In this document: piece by piece, positions 24,712 to 33,272 of the stretch
Layout of the letters: every line of letters begins with the position of its first letter
Position numbering within the stretch: the first letter of the stretch is position 1
Source: Glycomyces tenuis DSM 44171
GTDB taxonomy: Bacteria; Actinomycetota; Actinomycetes; Mycobacteriales; Micromonosporaceae
Direction: 5' to 3'
Length of the DNA stretch: 64,000 nucleotides
Assembly (NCBI RefSeq): GCF_000427885.1
Contig: NZ_ATYW01000011.1
Span: 127,001-191,000, forward strand
The notes under the pieces: generated by a model
Databases searched by the model: none
Seen by the model: only the letters and a program-made list of their open reading frames with translations
What the model was told of the DNA's origin: nothing
Translations under genes and position numbers: made by a program

Positions 24712-26790
24712 CTATGCGCTCCGTCGCAGCCGCAGGATCGCCGAATCCCAGTCGGCGCCCGCCCACCGCAGCGGCAGACCGTGCGCGAGCAGGCTTGCGC
24801 CCCAATACGTCTCGCCGGTGTCCTCGTCGATCCAGCGCTCGTCGGCCGCGATCGCCGCGGGCCGCAGCGGCGCCTGCGGCCGGTTGAAGCGGGACGGCGT
24901 CTTGAAGGCCAGCACCGCGATCCGGTCGCCGCGCACGTACTGCACGCCGGTCAGGTGCTCGCGCTCCGGGTCGCCCAGGCGGTACTGGACGCCGTGCTGC
25001 ACGACCGGGCGGATGTCCTTGTAGACGGCGATGTGCCCGGCGGCCTCGTCGAGTTCGGCCTCGCTCCACTCGGACAGGTCGCCGCCCACGGCGAGCACCC
25101 CGGCGCTGGCGACCTGGAAGCGGAACCGCAGCGAGGTGCTGCGGCGGTTGAGCCCGGTGGGCTCGTCGGTCACCCACGCGCCCATCGCCCGCGCCGGATA
25201 GGCCTGGCCGAAGCCGTGCTGGATCGCCACGCGGTCCCCCGCGTCGGTGTTGTCCGAGGTCCACACCTGGTCGACGTACGGCATGATGCCGAGGTCGACG
25301 CGGGCGCCGCCGCCCGCGCAGCCCTCGATGCGCACGCGCGGGTGCGCCCGGCGCAGGCGGCGTTTGATGTCGTAGAGGGCCCTGACGTGGTCGATGTGGA
25401 CGCGGTCGGGGTCGGCCCCGCCGGGCTGGCCCACCTCGGTGAAGGGCCGGTTGTGGTCCCACTTGACGAAGTCGACGTCGTTGTCGCTCAGGAGCCGGTC
25501 GAGCGTCGCGAAGGCCCACTCGGCCACCTCGGGCCGGGAGTAGTCGAGCACCAGCTGGTTGCGCAGTTCGGTGCGGTCCCGCCCGGACTGGTGCATCACC
25601 CAGTCGGGGTGGGCGCGGTACAGATCGGAGTCGGGGTTGACCATCTCGGGCTCCACCCACAGCCCGAACCGCATGCCGCGCTCGTGCACGGCGTCGATGA
25701 GCGGCTTCAGGCCGTTCGGGAATCGCTCGGGGTTGGGCCACCAGTCCCCCAGCCCCGCCCGGTCGGAGGTGCGGGCGCCGAACCAGGCGTCGTCGACGAC
25801 GAACTGCTCGCAGCCGATGCGGGTGGCCAGCTCGACCAGCGGCAGCTGCTTCTCCTCGGAGACGTCGAAGGTGACCGCCTCCCAGGAGTTGAACAGCACC
25901 GCCGCGTCCTCCTCCGCAGTAGGCATGACGTGGCGCCGCAGGTGCTCGTGCCAGGCGCGGGAGGCCCCGCCGAAGCCGCCCGCGGTGTAGAGCCCGGAGG
26001 CGACGGGCGTCTCCCACCGCTCGCCGGCGGCGAGGTTCCAGCGCAGGCCCTCCTGTCCGGCGCCCGCGGTGAGGGTGAGGCGGCCCTGCGTGGAGCGGTT
26101 GAGTTGGACGCGCCACGAGCCCGACCAGGCGAGCTGCGTGGAGTAGACCTCGCCGGCGGTCTCGGTGGCGGTGCCGTCGTCGACGGCGCACCACGGGTTG
26201 GCCTGGTGGCTGGTGTTGCCGCGCCGCGAGCCGAGGACGGTCTCGCCGACGGGCAGTTCGACGCGCCGCAGCTGCCATTCGGCCGCCCACTCGCCGGACA
26301 GGTGGGAGAGCCGGTAGCCGCTCCAGTGCGGCAGGGTCCACGCCGCCGAGTCGAAGCGGCCGATCTCCACCGGCGCGGCCGCCTCGAGGACGGCCCAGCG
26401 GTCGATGACGCCGGTGTCCCAGGCGCGGTAGTGCAGCGTCAATGTCAGGTCCCGGTCGGTGAAGGCGATCGCGAGGTGGTCGCCGTCGACGCTGTGACCG
26501 CTGTAGTGCCAGGCGAAGCCCTTGGCGCCGTCGGGGTGCCGCAGCTGGAGCGAGGGGGTCGCGAACTGGGGCCCGAGCTCTCCGAGGAGCTCGACGCCGG
26601 TGTGGACGCTGTCGTCGACGGGGTAGCCCCGGCTGCGGCCGCCGCCGAGGGCGGCGACGGCGCCGTCGGGGATCGGCGGGCCCCAGTAGCACTGGCGCGG
26701 CATGCCCCGGTCGCAGAGCTCGACGACATAGGAGTAGCCGGGCCCTGAGAGGTGCCAGGCGCGGGCGGCTTCGTCGAAGCTGATGGTCAT
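24712..26790 (-). CDS. Alpha-galactosidase, glycoside hydrolase family 36
   Basis: 692 residues, the classical GH36 length, intracellular. Visible in order: beta-sandwich N-domain; FVVDDAWFGAR; GMRFGLWVEPEMVNPDSDLY; nucleophile Asp in FVKWDHNR; RIEGCAGGGARVDLGIM; acid/base Asp in VWTSDNTDA. It hydrolyses alpha-1,6-galactosides such as melibiose or raffinose-type sugars. AAGGAG lies 5 bases before ATG 26790. A perfect palindrome CTGAACCGGTTCAG sits 17 bases upstream, different from the operator of the first sugar locus, so another LacI or GntR-type regulator controls it. Confidence 0.94.
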   Translation of the reverse strand: MTISFDEAARAWHLSGPGYSYVVELCDRGMPRQCYWGPPIPDGAVAALGGGRSRGYPVDDSVHTGVELLGELGPQFATPSLQLRHPDGAKGFAWHYSGHSVDGDHLAIAFTDRDLTLTLHYRAWDTGVIDRWAVLEAAAPVEIGRFDSAAWTLPHWSGYRLSHLSGEWAAEWQLRRVELPVGETVLGSRRGNTSHQANPWCAVDDGTATETAGEVYSTQLAWSGSWRVQLNRSTQGRLTLTAGAGQEGLRWNLAAGERWETPVASGLYTAGGFGGASRAWHEHLRRHVMPTAEEDAAVLFNSWEAVTFDVSEEKQLPLVELATRIGCEQFVVDDAWFGARTSDRAGLGDWWPNPERFPNGLKPLIDAVHERGMRFGLWVEPEMVNPDSDLYRAHPDWVMHQSGRDRTELRNQLVLDYSRPEVAEWAFATLDRLLSDNDVDFVKWDHNRPFTEVGQPGGADPDRVHIDHVRALYDIKRRLRRAHPRVRIEGCAGGGARVDLGIMPYVDQVWTSDNTDAGDRVAIQHGFGQAYPARAMGAWVTDEPTGLNRRSTSLRFRFQVASAGVLAVGGDLSEWSEAELDEAAGHIAVYKDIRPVVQHGVQYRLGDPEREHLTGVQYVRGDRIAVLAFKTPSRFNRPQAPLRPAAIAADERWIDEDTGETYWGASLLAHGLPLRWAGADWDSAILRLRRSA

Positions 26791-26807
26791 GGTCACTCCT
26801 TGCTGAT

Positions 26808-26821
26808 CTGAACCGGTTCAG
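26808..26821. promoter_or_regulatory. Perfect 14-bp palindromic operator before alpha-galactosidase
   Basis: CTGAACCGGTTCAG is fully self-complementary, with the central CG step typical of LacI-family sites. It lies in the short space between the alpha-galactosidase start and divergent manC. Confidence 0.6.
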
Positions 26822-26902
26822 TGTGGCATCGAAAGCGCTATCGTCACCAGGGTGTCCCACCGGGTGAACCGGCATGTGGGCACGGCATGCAAGACTATTG
26901 GC

Positions 26903-27991
26903 ATGCTTCACGCGGTGGTCCCCGCAGGCGGCTCCGGAACCAGGCTCTGGCCCCTGTCTCGCGCGCAACGGCCCAAGTTCCTGCTGCCTTTGGGCGGCTC
27001 GGGCGAGTCCCTCCTCCAGTCCACGGTCGAACGGGTCCGCCTCCTCTCGGCCCCCGGGCAGGTCTACGTCGTCACCGGCACCGCCCACGCCGTCGACGTC
27101 GCCAGGCAGCTGCCCGACATCCCCGGCGACAACATCCTCGTCGAGCCCTCCCCGAGGGACTCGGCCGCCGCGATCAGCCTGGCCGCCGCCGTCATCGCCG
27201 AGCGCGAGCCGACCGCGATCATGGGCGCCTTCGCCGCCGACCACCTCGTCCCCGACGCCAAGGCCTTCGCCGAGACCGTCGAGCGCGCCATGGAGCTGGC
27301 CGACACCGGCCTGCTCATGACCATCGGCATCACCCCGGCCGGGCCCGAGACCGGCTACGGGTACCTGCGGCTGGGACCGGCGGTCGGCCCCGGCTTCAAG
27401 CTCGCCGCGTTCGTCGAGAAGCCCGACCAGGTCTCGGCGGTCGAGTACGTCTCCTCGGGCAACTACCTGTGGAACGCGGGCATGTTCGTCTGGCGCGTGG
27501 ACGTGTTCCTCGACGAGCTCGCCCGCCACCGCCCCGCCCTCCACGACGCCGTGCGCACCCTCGCCGCGGCCTGGGACACCACCGGCCGCGACGCCCTGTT
27601 CGCGAAGCTGTGGCCCACCTTGGAGAAGATCTCGGTCGACTACGCGGTCATGGAGCCGGCCGCCGCCTCCGGCAAGGTGGGCGTCGTGCCCGGCGACTTC
27701 GACTGGCACGACGTGGGCGACTACGACACCCTCGGCCAGGTCCTCAAGGCCGCCGACCGGGTCGGCAACGTCGTCGTCCGGCCCTCGGGCCCCGGCGAGG
27801 TGCTGCTGACCGAGTCGAAGCGCAACGTCGTCGTCCCCGCCGCCGGGCGCCTCGTCGTCGCCGTCGGCGTCGACGACCTCATCATCGTCGACACCCCCGA
27901 CGCGATGCTGGTCTGCCCCAGGGACCGCGCCCAGGAGGTCAAGGGCGTGGTGGAGGAACTGAAGCAGGCGTCCCGAACCGATCTGGTGTAA
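26903..27991 (+). CDS. manC: Mannose-1-phosphate guanylyltransferase
   Basis: 362 residues; makes GDP-mannose from mannose-1-phosphate and GTP, the donor for actinobacterial lipoglycans and protein mannosylation. The nucleotidyltransferase signature is VPAGGSGTRLWPLSRAQRPKFL, with the metal-binding AADHLV and the conserved FVEKP. The ATG at 26903 directly precedes the family start LHAVVPAGG; an upstream frame extension is not needed. Together with the phosphomannomutase and manA genes nearby it completes the route from fructose-6-phosphate to GDP-mannose. Confidence 0.93.
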   Translation: MLHAVVPAGGSGTRLWPLSRAQRPKFLLPLGGSGESLLQSTVERVRLLSAPGQVYVVTGTAHAVDVARQLPDIPGDNILVEPSPRDSAAAISLAAAVIAEREPTAIMGAFAADHLVPDAKAFAETVERAMELADTGLLMTIGITPAGPETGYGYLRLGPAVGPGFKLAAFVEKPDQVSAVEYVSSGNYLWNAGMFVWRVDVFLDELARHRPALHDAVRTLAAAWDTTGRDALFAKLWPTLEKISVDYAVMEPAAASGKVGVVPGDFDWHDVGDYDTLGQVLKAADRVGNVVVRPSGPGEVLLTESKRNVVVPAAGRLVVAVGVDDLIIVDTPDAMLVCPRDRAQEVKGVVEELKQASRTDLV

Positions 27992-27999
27992 TACCGGCC

Positions 28000-28509
28000 A
28001 TGCCGTCAACGCACCGTTCCCGCCCCGCCGTCGCCGCCGTCCTGATCGCCTGCGCCGCAGTGTTCATCGCCGTCACGCTCTCGCAGTGGCTCTTCGGCGC
28101 CGGCGTCGACCCCCGCGACGACTACGGCTCGCGGGCCGCCGGGATCGGCTTCGCCGACGTCGCCCGCCAGACGCTGTTCTCGATCGTGCCGGTGGCGGCC
28201 CCCGCCGCGGCGGCCTGGCTGCACCCCGGACGGGTGATTCGACGGCTCGCCCAAGTCGTTTACGGCTGCTACATCGTTACCGGTGTGCTGCTGGCGTTGT
28301 CGGCGGCGATGTACGGATACGACACCGCGACCCAGCTCGCCTCGCAGGGCGAGGTCTGGATCGACTCCCGCACCGCGACGGAGCGGCTGCTCCTCGATGG
28401 AGTGTGGCTGGTCCTGGCCGTGGTGGGCGTGGTGTTCGTGCGGTGGAGCCGGACACGCGAGCAGTTCTCCATATTGCTCATGGACGATTCGGCGTCCCCG
28501 AAGGAGTGA
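28000..28509 (+). CDS. Conserved-type four-helix membrane protein, function unknown
   Basis: 169 residues with four hydrophobic segments (about residues 9-33, 60-82, 90-115 and 131-150) and short polar loops; the C-terminus is cytoplasmic and charged. I do not recognise a family. It starts 8 bases after the manC stop, so it is probably co-transcribed with manC, but has no obvious link to mannose metabolism. Confidence 0.75.
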   Translation: MPSTHRSRPAVAAVLIACAAVFIAVTLSQWLFGAGVDPRDDYGSRAAGIGFADVARQTLFSIVPVAAPAAAAWLHPGRVIRRLAQVVYGCYIVTGVLLALSAAMYGYDTATQLASQGEVWIDSRTATERLLLDGVWLVLAVVGVVFVRWSRTREQFSILLMDDSASPKE

Positions 28510-28818
28510 GTCTGAGGGGTCCTTCCATCGCTTGGATCACTGTGCGCTATCGTCTGACATCGAACCGTTATCGAATAAGCGATGAACACTCGTCGTCCAT
28601 CGAGATGAGTTAGGCGGCGCGGCCCCAATCCACAGGCCGCCCGCGGGCACCAGGACCTCGATCGCATGCGGCCGGCCGGCGGCGCCGCATTGGCGGGTCG
28701 TACGCGCGACAGGGGAGGGAGCGCGTTCGATCCTCGGGTCTGACACCCGGTGCTGTGCAAGGAATTGCAAGGGGGGAGCACCGGCCTGGCCGGTGCGCAC
28801 ACGAGGAGGCGGACGTAT
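28510..28818. other. Upstream region of whiB2, no gene seen
   Basis: 309 bases without a supported coding region. It includes an AT-richer patch around 28540-28580 (with CGTTATCGAATAAG) that may hold the promoter, and GAGGAGG at 28803-28809 as ribosome-binding site of whiB2. I cannot define promoter boxes with confidence. Confidence 0.5.
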
Positions 28819-29286
28819 ATGGACGGCCGTGACTACCTGGCCGACCTATTGGGTAACGTTCCGGAGTGGCAGGCTCGCGCATTGTGCGCGCAGACCGACC
28901 CGGAGGCGTTCTTCCCCGAAAAAGGGGGCTCAACGCGCGATGCGAAACGCATCTGCGCGCGATGCGAGGTCAAAGAGAACTGTCTGCAATACGCACTCGA
29001 ACACGATGAGCGCTTCGGCATCTGGGGGGGATTGTCGGAGCGGGAGCGCCGCAAGATCAAGCGGCAGGCTCGCGAGGCCGCCCGGCGGCGCGCCGAACGC
29101 CCCATGCCGGTGGTGGTGTGCGTGCCGAGCCCGATGATCAACCCCGAGCTGGAGCCGGCGCTCGCCGAGATCGGCGAGCCGGCGATCGGAGCAGGCGCGC
29201 TCGGCGCCGAGCCGGTGCCCGTGGGCTCGGTCCTGGTCGAGCAGCGGGCGGAGCCCGAACGCGAACGCGTTCCGGTGGCGGCCTGA
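28819..29286 (+). CDS. whiB2: WhiB-family iron-sulfur transcription factor, WhiB2-like
   Basis: 155 residues. The four cluster-binding cysteines are present (ALCAQTDPEAFF, then CARCEVKENC), followed by the GIWGG turn and the basic patch RERRKIKRQAREAARRR that contacts DNA or sigma factor. WhiB2/WhiB/WhmD proteins control septation and development. GAGGAGG precedes the ATG. The C-terminal ~55 residues are an acidic/Pro extension beyond the WhiB domain. Position between manC and a phosphomannomutase gene is the conserved actinobacterial arrangement (as around Rv3260c in Mycobacterium), which supports the WhiB2 assignment. Confidence 0.93.
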   Translation: MDGRDYLADLLGNVPEWQARALCAQTDPEAFFPEKGGSTRDAKRICARCEVKENCLQYALEHDERFGIWGGLSERERRKIKRQAREAARRRAERPMPVVVCVPSPMINPELEPALAEIGEPAIGAGALGAEPVPVGSVLVEQRAEPERERVPVAA

Positions 29287-29322
29287 GGAAAGGCATCGGG
29301 CCGGCCGCGACAGAGCACGCGA

Positions 29323-29348
29323 GGGGTGGGACGACGACGTCCCACCCC
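29323..29348. terminator. Terminator between whiB2 and metallopeptidase-like gene
   Basis: GGGGTGGGACG, loop ACGA, CGTCCCACCCC: perfect 11-bp stem between convergent genes. No marked T-tract. Confidence 0.7.
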
Positions 29349-29399
29349 CGCGCCGTCGTATGCGCCGGAGCCCGCGGCGGCGCCGAGGCCCGCCCTCCG

Positions 29400-29825
29400 T
29401 CAGGGTTCGAGCGTCTCGGGCGGCAGGTTCAACAGTGCCCCCAACTGCTCGGTCAGGACGCTGGTCACCAGCGTCCCCAGGTCCGCGTCGTCGGCCCTCA
29501 GCTCGATGGGGCGCCGGTAGAGCACGATCCGCGGCGCGGCCGCGGCGGTCCCCGGCCGCGCCGGGTAGAGCTTGGACAGCGCCACCCCGTGCGACTCCAC
29601 GATGTCCACCTCGTAGGCCCGCATCGGCGGCGGCACCTCCTCGACGGCGAACTCGACGCCCCGCAGATGCGAGTTCGGCCCCATCGTCTCGATCATGTGC
29701 CGCTCGATGGCGTTCACCGACTGCAGGACCAGCGTGTTGAACTCCTCCACGGGTGTGCGCCGCATCGGCAGCGCGCTCGGCGCGAGCGGCCCCCTCATGC
29801 CCCGCCCGTGACGATCTCTCCGCAT
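29400..29825 (-). CDS. Metallopeptidase-family protein without HExxH motif
   Basis: 141 residues, resembling the actinobacterial zincin-like protein found beside whiB2 (Rv3259-like). The core runs from VEEFNTLVLQSVNAIERHM to RIVLYRRPIELRADDADLG, and the helix that normally carries HExxH reads VTSVLTEQLGALLNLPPE, so the zinc ligands are missing. It is therefore probably a non-catalytic family member. The start ATG 29825 has AAGGTGGGG upstream; ATG at 29798 would also be possible. Confidence 0.8.
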   Translation of the reverse strand: MRRDRHGRGMRGPLAPSALPMRRTPVEEFNTLVLQSVNAIERHMIETMGPNSHLRGVEFAVEEVPPPMRAYEVDIVESHGVALSKLYPARPGTAAAAPRIVLYRRPIELRADDADLGTLVTSVLTEQLGALLNLPPETLEP

Positions 29826-29968
29826 GCGCCCCACCTTAGCGTCCGGCAGGGCCGAAACGCCCCATGGCGGAACCGAGTCGCCGCCCCGGCCCGCCCTGTC
29901 CCATAAATCGGTTCTGCACCACTGCTCAGCGCCACAGAGTTCACCTCCACGAGTGGTAGTTTCGTGGG

Positions 29969-30403
29969 GTGAGGTCGGATCGGCGTTGCTCCCGGAACGG
30001 CTGCCGCCAACCAGCGGTGGCCACATTGACATATATCTACTCGGATTCCACGGCGGTGGTTGGCCCGCTCGCGACGACACGCGAGCCCCACAGTTATGAC
30101 CTGTGCGATGCCCACGCACGGCGTCTCACCGTGCCCCACGGCTGGGAACTGGTCCGCCACCAAGGCGACTACACCGCGCCCATGCCCACCGACGACGACC
30201 TGGTCGCCCTGGCCAACGCCGTCCGCGAGGCCGCCGTGCACGAACGCCCCGAACCGGACCCGACGGCGCTCACCGGCAGCCGCCTGGACGAGCCGACGCA
30301 GGCCGAACCCGCGCCGCGCCAAGGCATCCGCCCGCCCGGACCGGCGATGGGTGCCCGGCGTCACCTCCGGGTGGTGTCGGGCGACGACGACGCAAGCCGA
30401 TAG
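29969..30403 (+). CDS. DUF3499 family protein
   Basis: 144 residues. The conserved N-terminal part contains CSRNGCRQPAVATLTYIYSD, VVGPLATTREPHSYDLC and HARRLTVPHGWELVR; the two cysteine pairs look like a zinc ribbon. The rest is a low-complexity tail. This is the Rv3258-type protein always found between whiB2 and the phosphomannomutase gene. Function unknown. GTG start. Confidence 0.88.
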   Translation: MRSDRRCSRNGCRQPAVATLTYIYSDSTAVVGPLATTREPHSYDLCDAHARRLTVPHGWELVRHQGDYTAPMPTDDDLVALANAVREAAVHERPEPDPTALTGSRLDEPTQAEPAPRQGIRPPGPAMGARRHLRVVSGDDDASR

Positions 30404-30457
30404 TCTCGGGGTAGGAACCGGCCCCGCGCACCACGTTCGAAAGGCGGACACACACCC

Positions 30458-31834
30458 GTGGCTCCACAGCTCAGCGAATTCGTGAAGGCCTACGACGTCC
30501 GAGGGCTCGTCGGCTCCCAGCTGACACCCGAGGTCATGGAGGCGATCGGCGCGGCCGCCGTCGCCGTGACCGGCGAGACGGCCTGGGCCGTCGGCCACGA
30601 CATGCGCGATTCGGGGCCGGGTTTCGCCGCCGCGTTCGCGCGCGGCGCCACCGCCGCCGGCGCCGACGTCGTCGAGGCCGGGCTGTGCTCGACCGACATG
30701 CTCTACTACATCGCCGGCGCGCGCGACGTGGCCGGGGCGATGTTCACCGCCAGCCACAACCCGGCCGAGTACAACGGCCTCAAGATGTGCCTGCCCGCCG
30801 CCCGCCCCATCGGCCTCGACACCGGCCTGGCCGACATCCGCGACAGGGCCCAGGCGATCCTCGACGGCGAGCGGTCCCCGGACGCGGCCGACAAACCGGG
30901 CACCGTCACCACCGAGGGCTTCCTCGGCGCCTACGCCGCCTACATGCGGGGCCTGGTCGACCTCTCGGGGATCCGCCCCTTGAAGATCGTCGTCGACGCC
31001 GGCAACGGCATGGGCGGCCACACCGTCCCGGCCGTCCTCGGCGACCAGCTGCTCGACGCGCTCCCGATCGAGATCGACCCGCTGTACTTCGAGCTCGACG
31101 GGACCTTCCCCAACCACGATGCCAACCCGCTGGAGCCGGCGAACATCGTCGACCTCCAGGCCCGCGTCAAGGCCACCGACGCCGACCTCGGCCTGGCCTT
31201 CGACGGCGACGCCGACCGCTGCTTCGTCGTCGACGCCGACGGCGAACCGGTCACGCCCTCGGCGATCACCGCGCTCATCGCCACCCGCGAGCTCGAGAAG
31301 CACCCCGGCAGCGTCATCTGCCACAACCTCATCTGCTCCAAGGCGGTCCCCGAGATCGTCGCCGAGCACGGCGGCCGACCCGTCCGCACCCGCGTCGGCC
31401 ACTCTTACATCAAGGCCGTCATGGCCGAGGAGCAGGCCGTCTTCGGCGGCGAGCACTCGGCCCACTACTACTTCAGGGACTTCTGGTTCGCCGACACCGG
31501 CATGCTCGCCGCGATGCACGTCCTGGCGGCCGTCGGCGGGTCCGACAAGTCCCTGTCCGACCTGGCCGACGAGTTCGTCCGCTACGTCCCGTCCGGGGAG
31601 ATCAACTCGAAGGTCGCCGACGCACACGCCAAGATCGACGAGGTCGCCGCCCACTACGAGTCCGGCGCCCGGACGGACCGCTTGGACGGCCTCACCGTCG
31701 AGCTCGAGGACGGCTCCTGGGCGAACCTGCGCCCCTCGAACACCGAACCGCTGCTGCGTCTCAACGTCGAAGGCCCCGACCGGGCCTCGATGGAGCGGCT
31801 CCGCGACGAGATCCTCCACATCGTTAGGAACTAG
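30458..31834 (+). CDS. manB: Phosphomannomutase/phosphoglucomutase
   Basis: 458 residues. Converts mannose-6-phosphate to mannose-1-phosphate, feeding manC. The phosphoserine loop is FTASHNPAEYNGLK, the metal loop LAFDGDADRCF, the sugar loop FGGEHSAHYYF and the phosphate-binding loop LRPSNTEPLLRLNVE. GTG start at 30458. The following small gene, SIS gene and manA are on the same strand and closely spaced, forming a mannose operon. Confidence 0.95.
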   Translation: MAPQLSEFVKAYDVRGLVGSQLTPEVMEAIGAAAVAVTGETAWAVGHDMRDSGPGFAAAFARGATAAGADVVEAGLCSTDMLYYIAGARDVAGAMFTASHNPAEYNGLKMCLPAARPIGLDTGLADIRDRAQAILDGERSPDAADKPGTVTTEGFLGAYAAYMRGLVDLSGIRPLKIVVDAGNGMGGHTVPAVLGDQLLDALPIEIDPLYFELDGTFPNHDANPLEPANIVDLQARVKATDADLGLAFDGDADRCFVVDADGEPVTPSAITALIATRELEKHPGSVICHNLICSKAVPEIVAEHGGRPVRTRVGHSYIKAVMAEEQAVFGGEHSAHYYFRDFWFADTGMLAAMHVLAAVGGSDKSLSDLADEFVRYVPSGEINSKVADAHAKIDEVAAHYESGARTDRLDGLTVELEDGSWANLRPSNTEPLLRLNVEGPDRASMERLRDEILHIVRN

Positions 31835-31840
31835 ACACCG

Positions 31841-32017
31841 ATGCCCGCCTATCCCGCCCCCGTCCTGCTGGAACTGCTGCGCTGCCCGGACCCCCACCAC
31901 GCGCCACTGGCCTACGACCGCGAGGCGAACTGCCTCACCTGCTCTGAGTGCGACAAGGTGTTCCGAGTCGAGGACGGCATCCCCGTCATGCTCCTCGACT
32001 CCGTCAAGGAGGAATAG
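31841..32017 (+). CDS. Trm112-like zinc-ribbon protein
   Basis: 58 residues: VLLELLRCPDPHHAPLAYD, then LTCSECDKVFRVEDGIPVML, which is the Trm112p/UPF0434 pattern with three of four zinc-ligand cysteines plus a possible His. In this position next to the mannose genes such a protein is common in actinobacteria. It begins 6 bases after the phosphomannomutase stop, and its 3' end contains the AAGGAGG ribosome-binding site of the next gene, so the two are coupled. Confidence 0.85.
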   Translation: MPAYPAPVLLELLRCPDPHHAPLAYDREANCLTCSECDKVFRVEDGIPVMLLDSVKEE

Positions 32018-32019
32018 CG

Positions 32020-33213
32020 ATGGGTCCAGACGACGACGGCGTCGCCGGCATCACCGGCGACCGCCTGCCCGACGAGCGACGCATCGAAGGCGAACTGACC
32101 GACCACACCAACCCGGGCGGGGCCCTGTGGGCGCTCGCCTCGGCCGGTCCCCAACTGCGCGAGTCGGCCGCGCTCGCGGCCGACGCCGGGCTCGGCGTCC
32201 TCGCCGACGAGGGCCGCCCCCGCGCGCTCGTCGTCGCGGGCGTCGGCACCGCCGCCCGCACCGGCGACATCCTCGCCACCGTGGCCGGGCCGCGCTGCCC
32301 CGTCCCGGTCCTCGGCCACCGCTCGGCGGGCGTCCCCGGCTGGGTCGGCGCCGCCGACGTCGTCCTCGCCGTCTCCGCCTCCGGGCGCAGCCCCGAGGCG
32401 CTCGCCGCCGCCGAGGCCGCCGCCCGCCGCGGCGCCCGCCTCGTCGCCATCGGCGCCCCCGACTCCGAACTCCAGGCCGTCGCCGAACGCGCCCGCGCCC
32501 CCTACGTCGCCGTCCCCCGCCGCGCCCCGGCGCGGCTCAGCCTGTGGGCCTTGACGATCCCGGTGCTCATGGCCGGACGCGAGCTCGGGCTCGTGCCGCT
32601 CGCCGAGGCCGACATCGCCGAGACCGCCAAGCGCCTCGACGAGGACGCCGAGCGCTGCCGCGTCGGCGCCGACTCGTACGTCAACCCCGCCAAGGAGCTC
32701 GCGCTCAACATCGCCGGGTCGATCCCGGTGGTGTGGGGCTCCAGCCCGCTCGCGGGCGTCGCCGCCCGCCGCTTCGGCGACATGCTCGCCGCGAACGCCC
32801 GCTACCCGGTCGTCTCCGGTGAGCTCGGCGAGGTCGGGCGCGGCCGCGTCGGCCTCCTCGACGGCGTCTTCGGCTCGCTCGCCGAGGGCAGGCGGGACAT
32901 CTTCGCCGACGAGGACGAGGACGCCCTGACGCGGCTGCGGGTCGTCCTCATGAGGGACGACGGCCTCGACGGCGACGACACCGCGCCCAAGCCCGACACC
33001 AGGCGCGCCGACGCGGTGGCCAAGATCGCCGAGCGGCGCGGCGTGCGCTTCGACGTCGTCCCCGCCGAAGGCGGCTGCGCCCTCGAGCGCCTCGCCTCCC
33101 TCATCGCCGTCGCCGACTTCGCCTCGGTGTACCTCGCGCTCGCCCACGGCCTCGACCCGATGCGGGTCCCGGCCGTGTCCGAGATGAAGGACGAGGCCGT
33201 CGGCGGCGAGTAG
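32020..33213 (+). CDS. SIS-domain protein, bifunctional-isomerase-like
   Basis: 397 residues, resembling the actinobacterial Rv3256-type protein with a phosphosugar-isomerase SIS fold: VLAVSASGRSPEALAAAEAAARRGARLVAIGAP is the sugar-phosphate-binding region, and IPVVWGSSPLAGVAARRFGDML begins the second half-domain. The family is annotated as glucose/mannose-6-phosphate isomerase-like, but whether it is active is unclear. It starts 2 bases after the Trm112-like stop and precedes manA. Confidence 0.88.
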   Translation: MGPDDDGVAGITGDRLPDERRIEGELTDHTNPGGALWALASAGPQLRESAALAADAGLGVLADEGRPRALVVAGVGTAARTGDILATVAGPRCPVPVLGHRSAGVPGWVGAADVVLAVSASGRSPEALAAAEAAARRGARLVAIGAPDSELQAVAERARAPYVAVPRRAPARLSLWALTIPVLMAGRELGLVPLAEADIAETAKRLDEDAERCRVGADSYVNPAKELALNIAGSIPVVWGSSPLAGVAARRFGDMLAANARYPVVSGELGEVGRGRVGLLDGVFGSLAEGRRDIFADEDEDALTRLRVVLMRDDGLDGDDTAPKPDTRRADAVAKIAERRGVRFDVVPAEGGCALERLASLIAVADFASVYLALAHGLDPMRVPAVSEMKDEAVGGE

Positions 33214-33272
33214 ACGCCTGAGGCGAACCGATACAGTTGTTCTTCGAACACGAACAGAAGTGAGGAGCGGCT

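Noticed and set aside
28540-28575. CGTTATCGAATAAGCG as another copy of the LacI-locus operator
   Set aside because: Only half of the dyad matches and the context (whiB2 upstream region) is unrelated.
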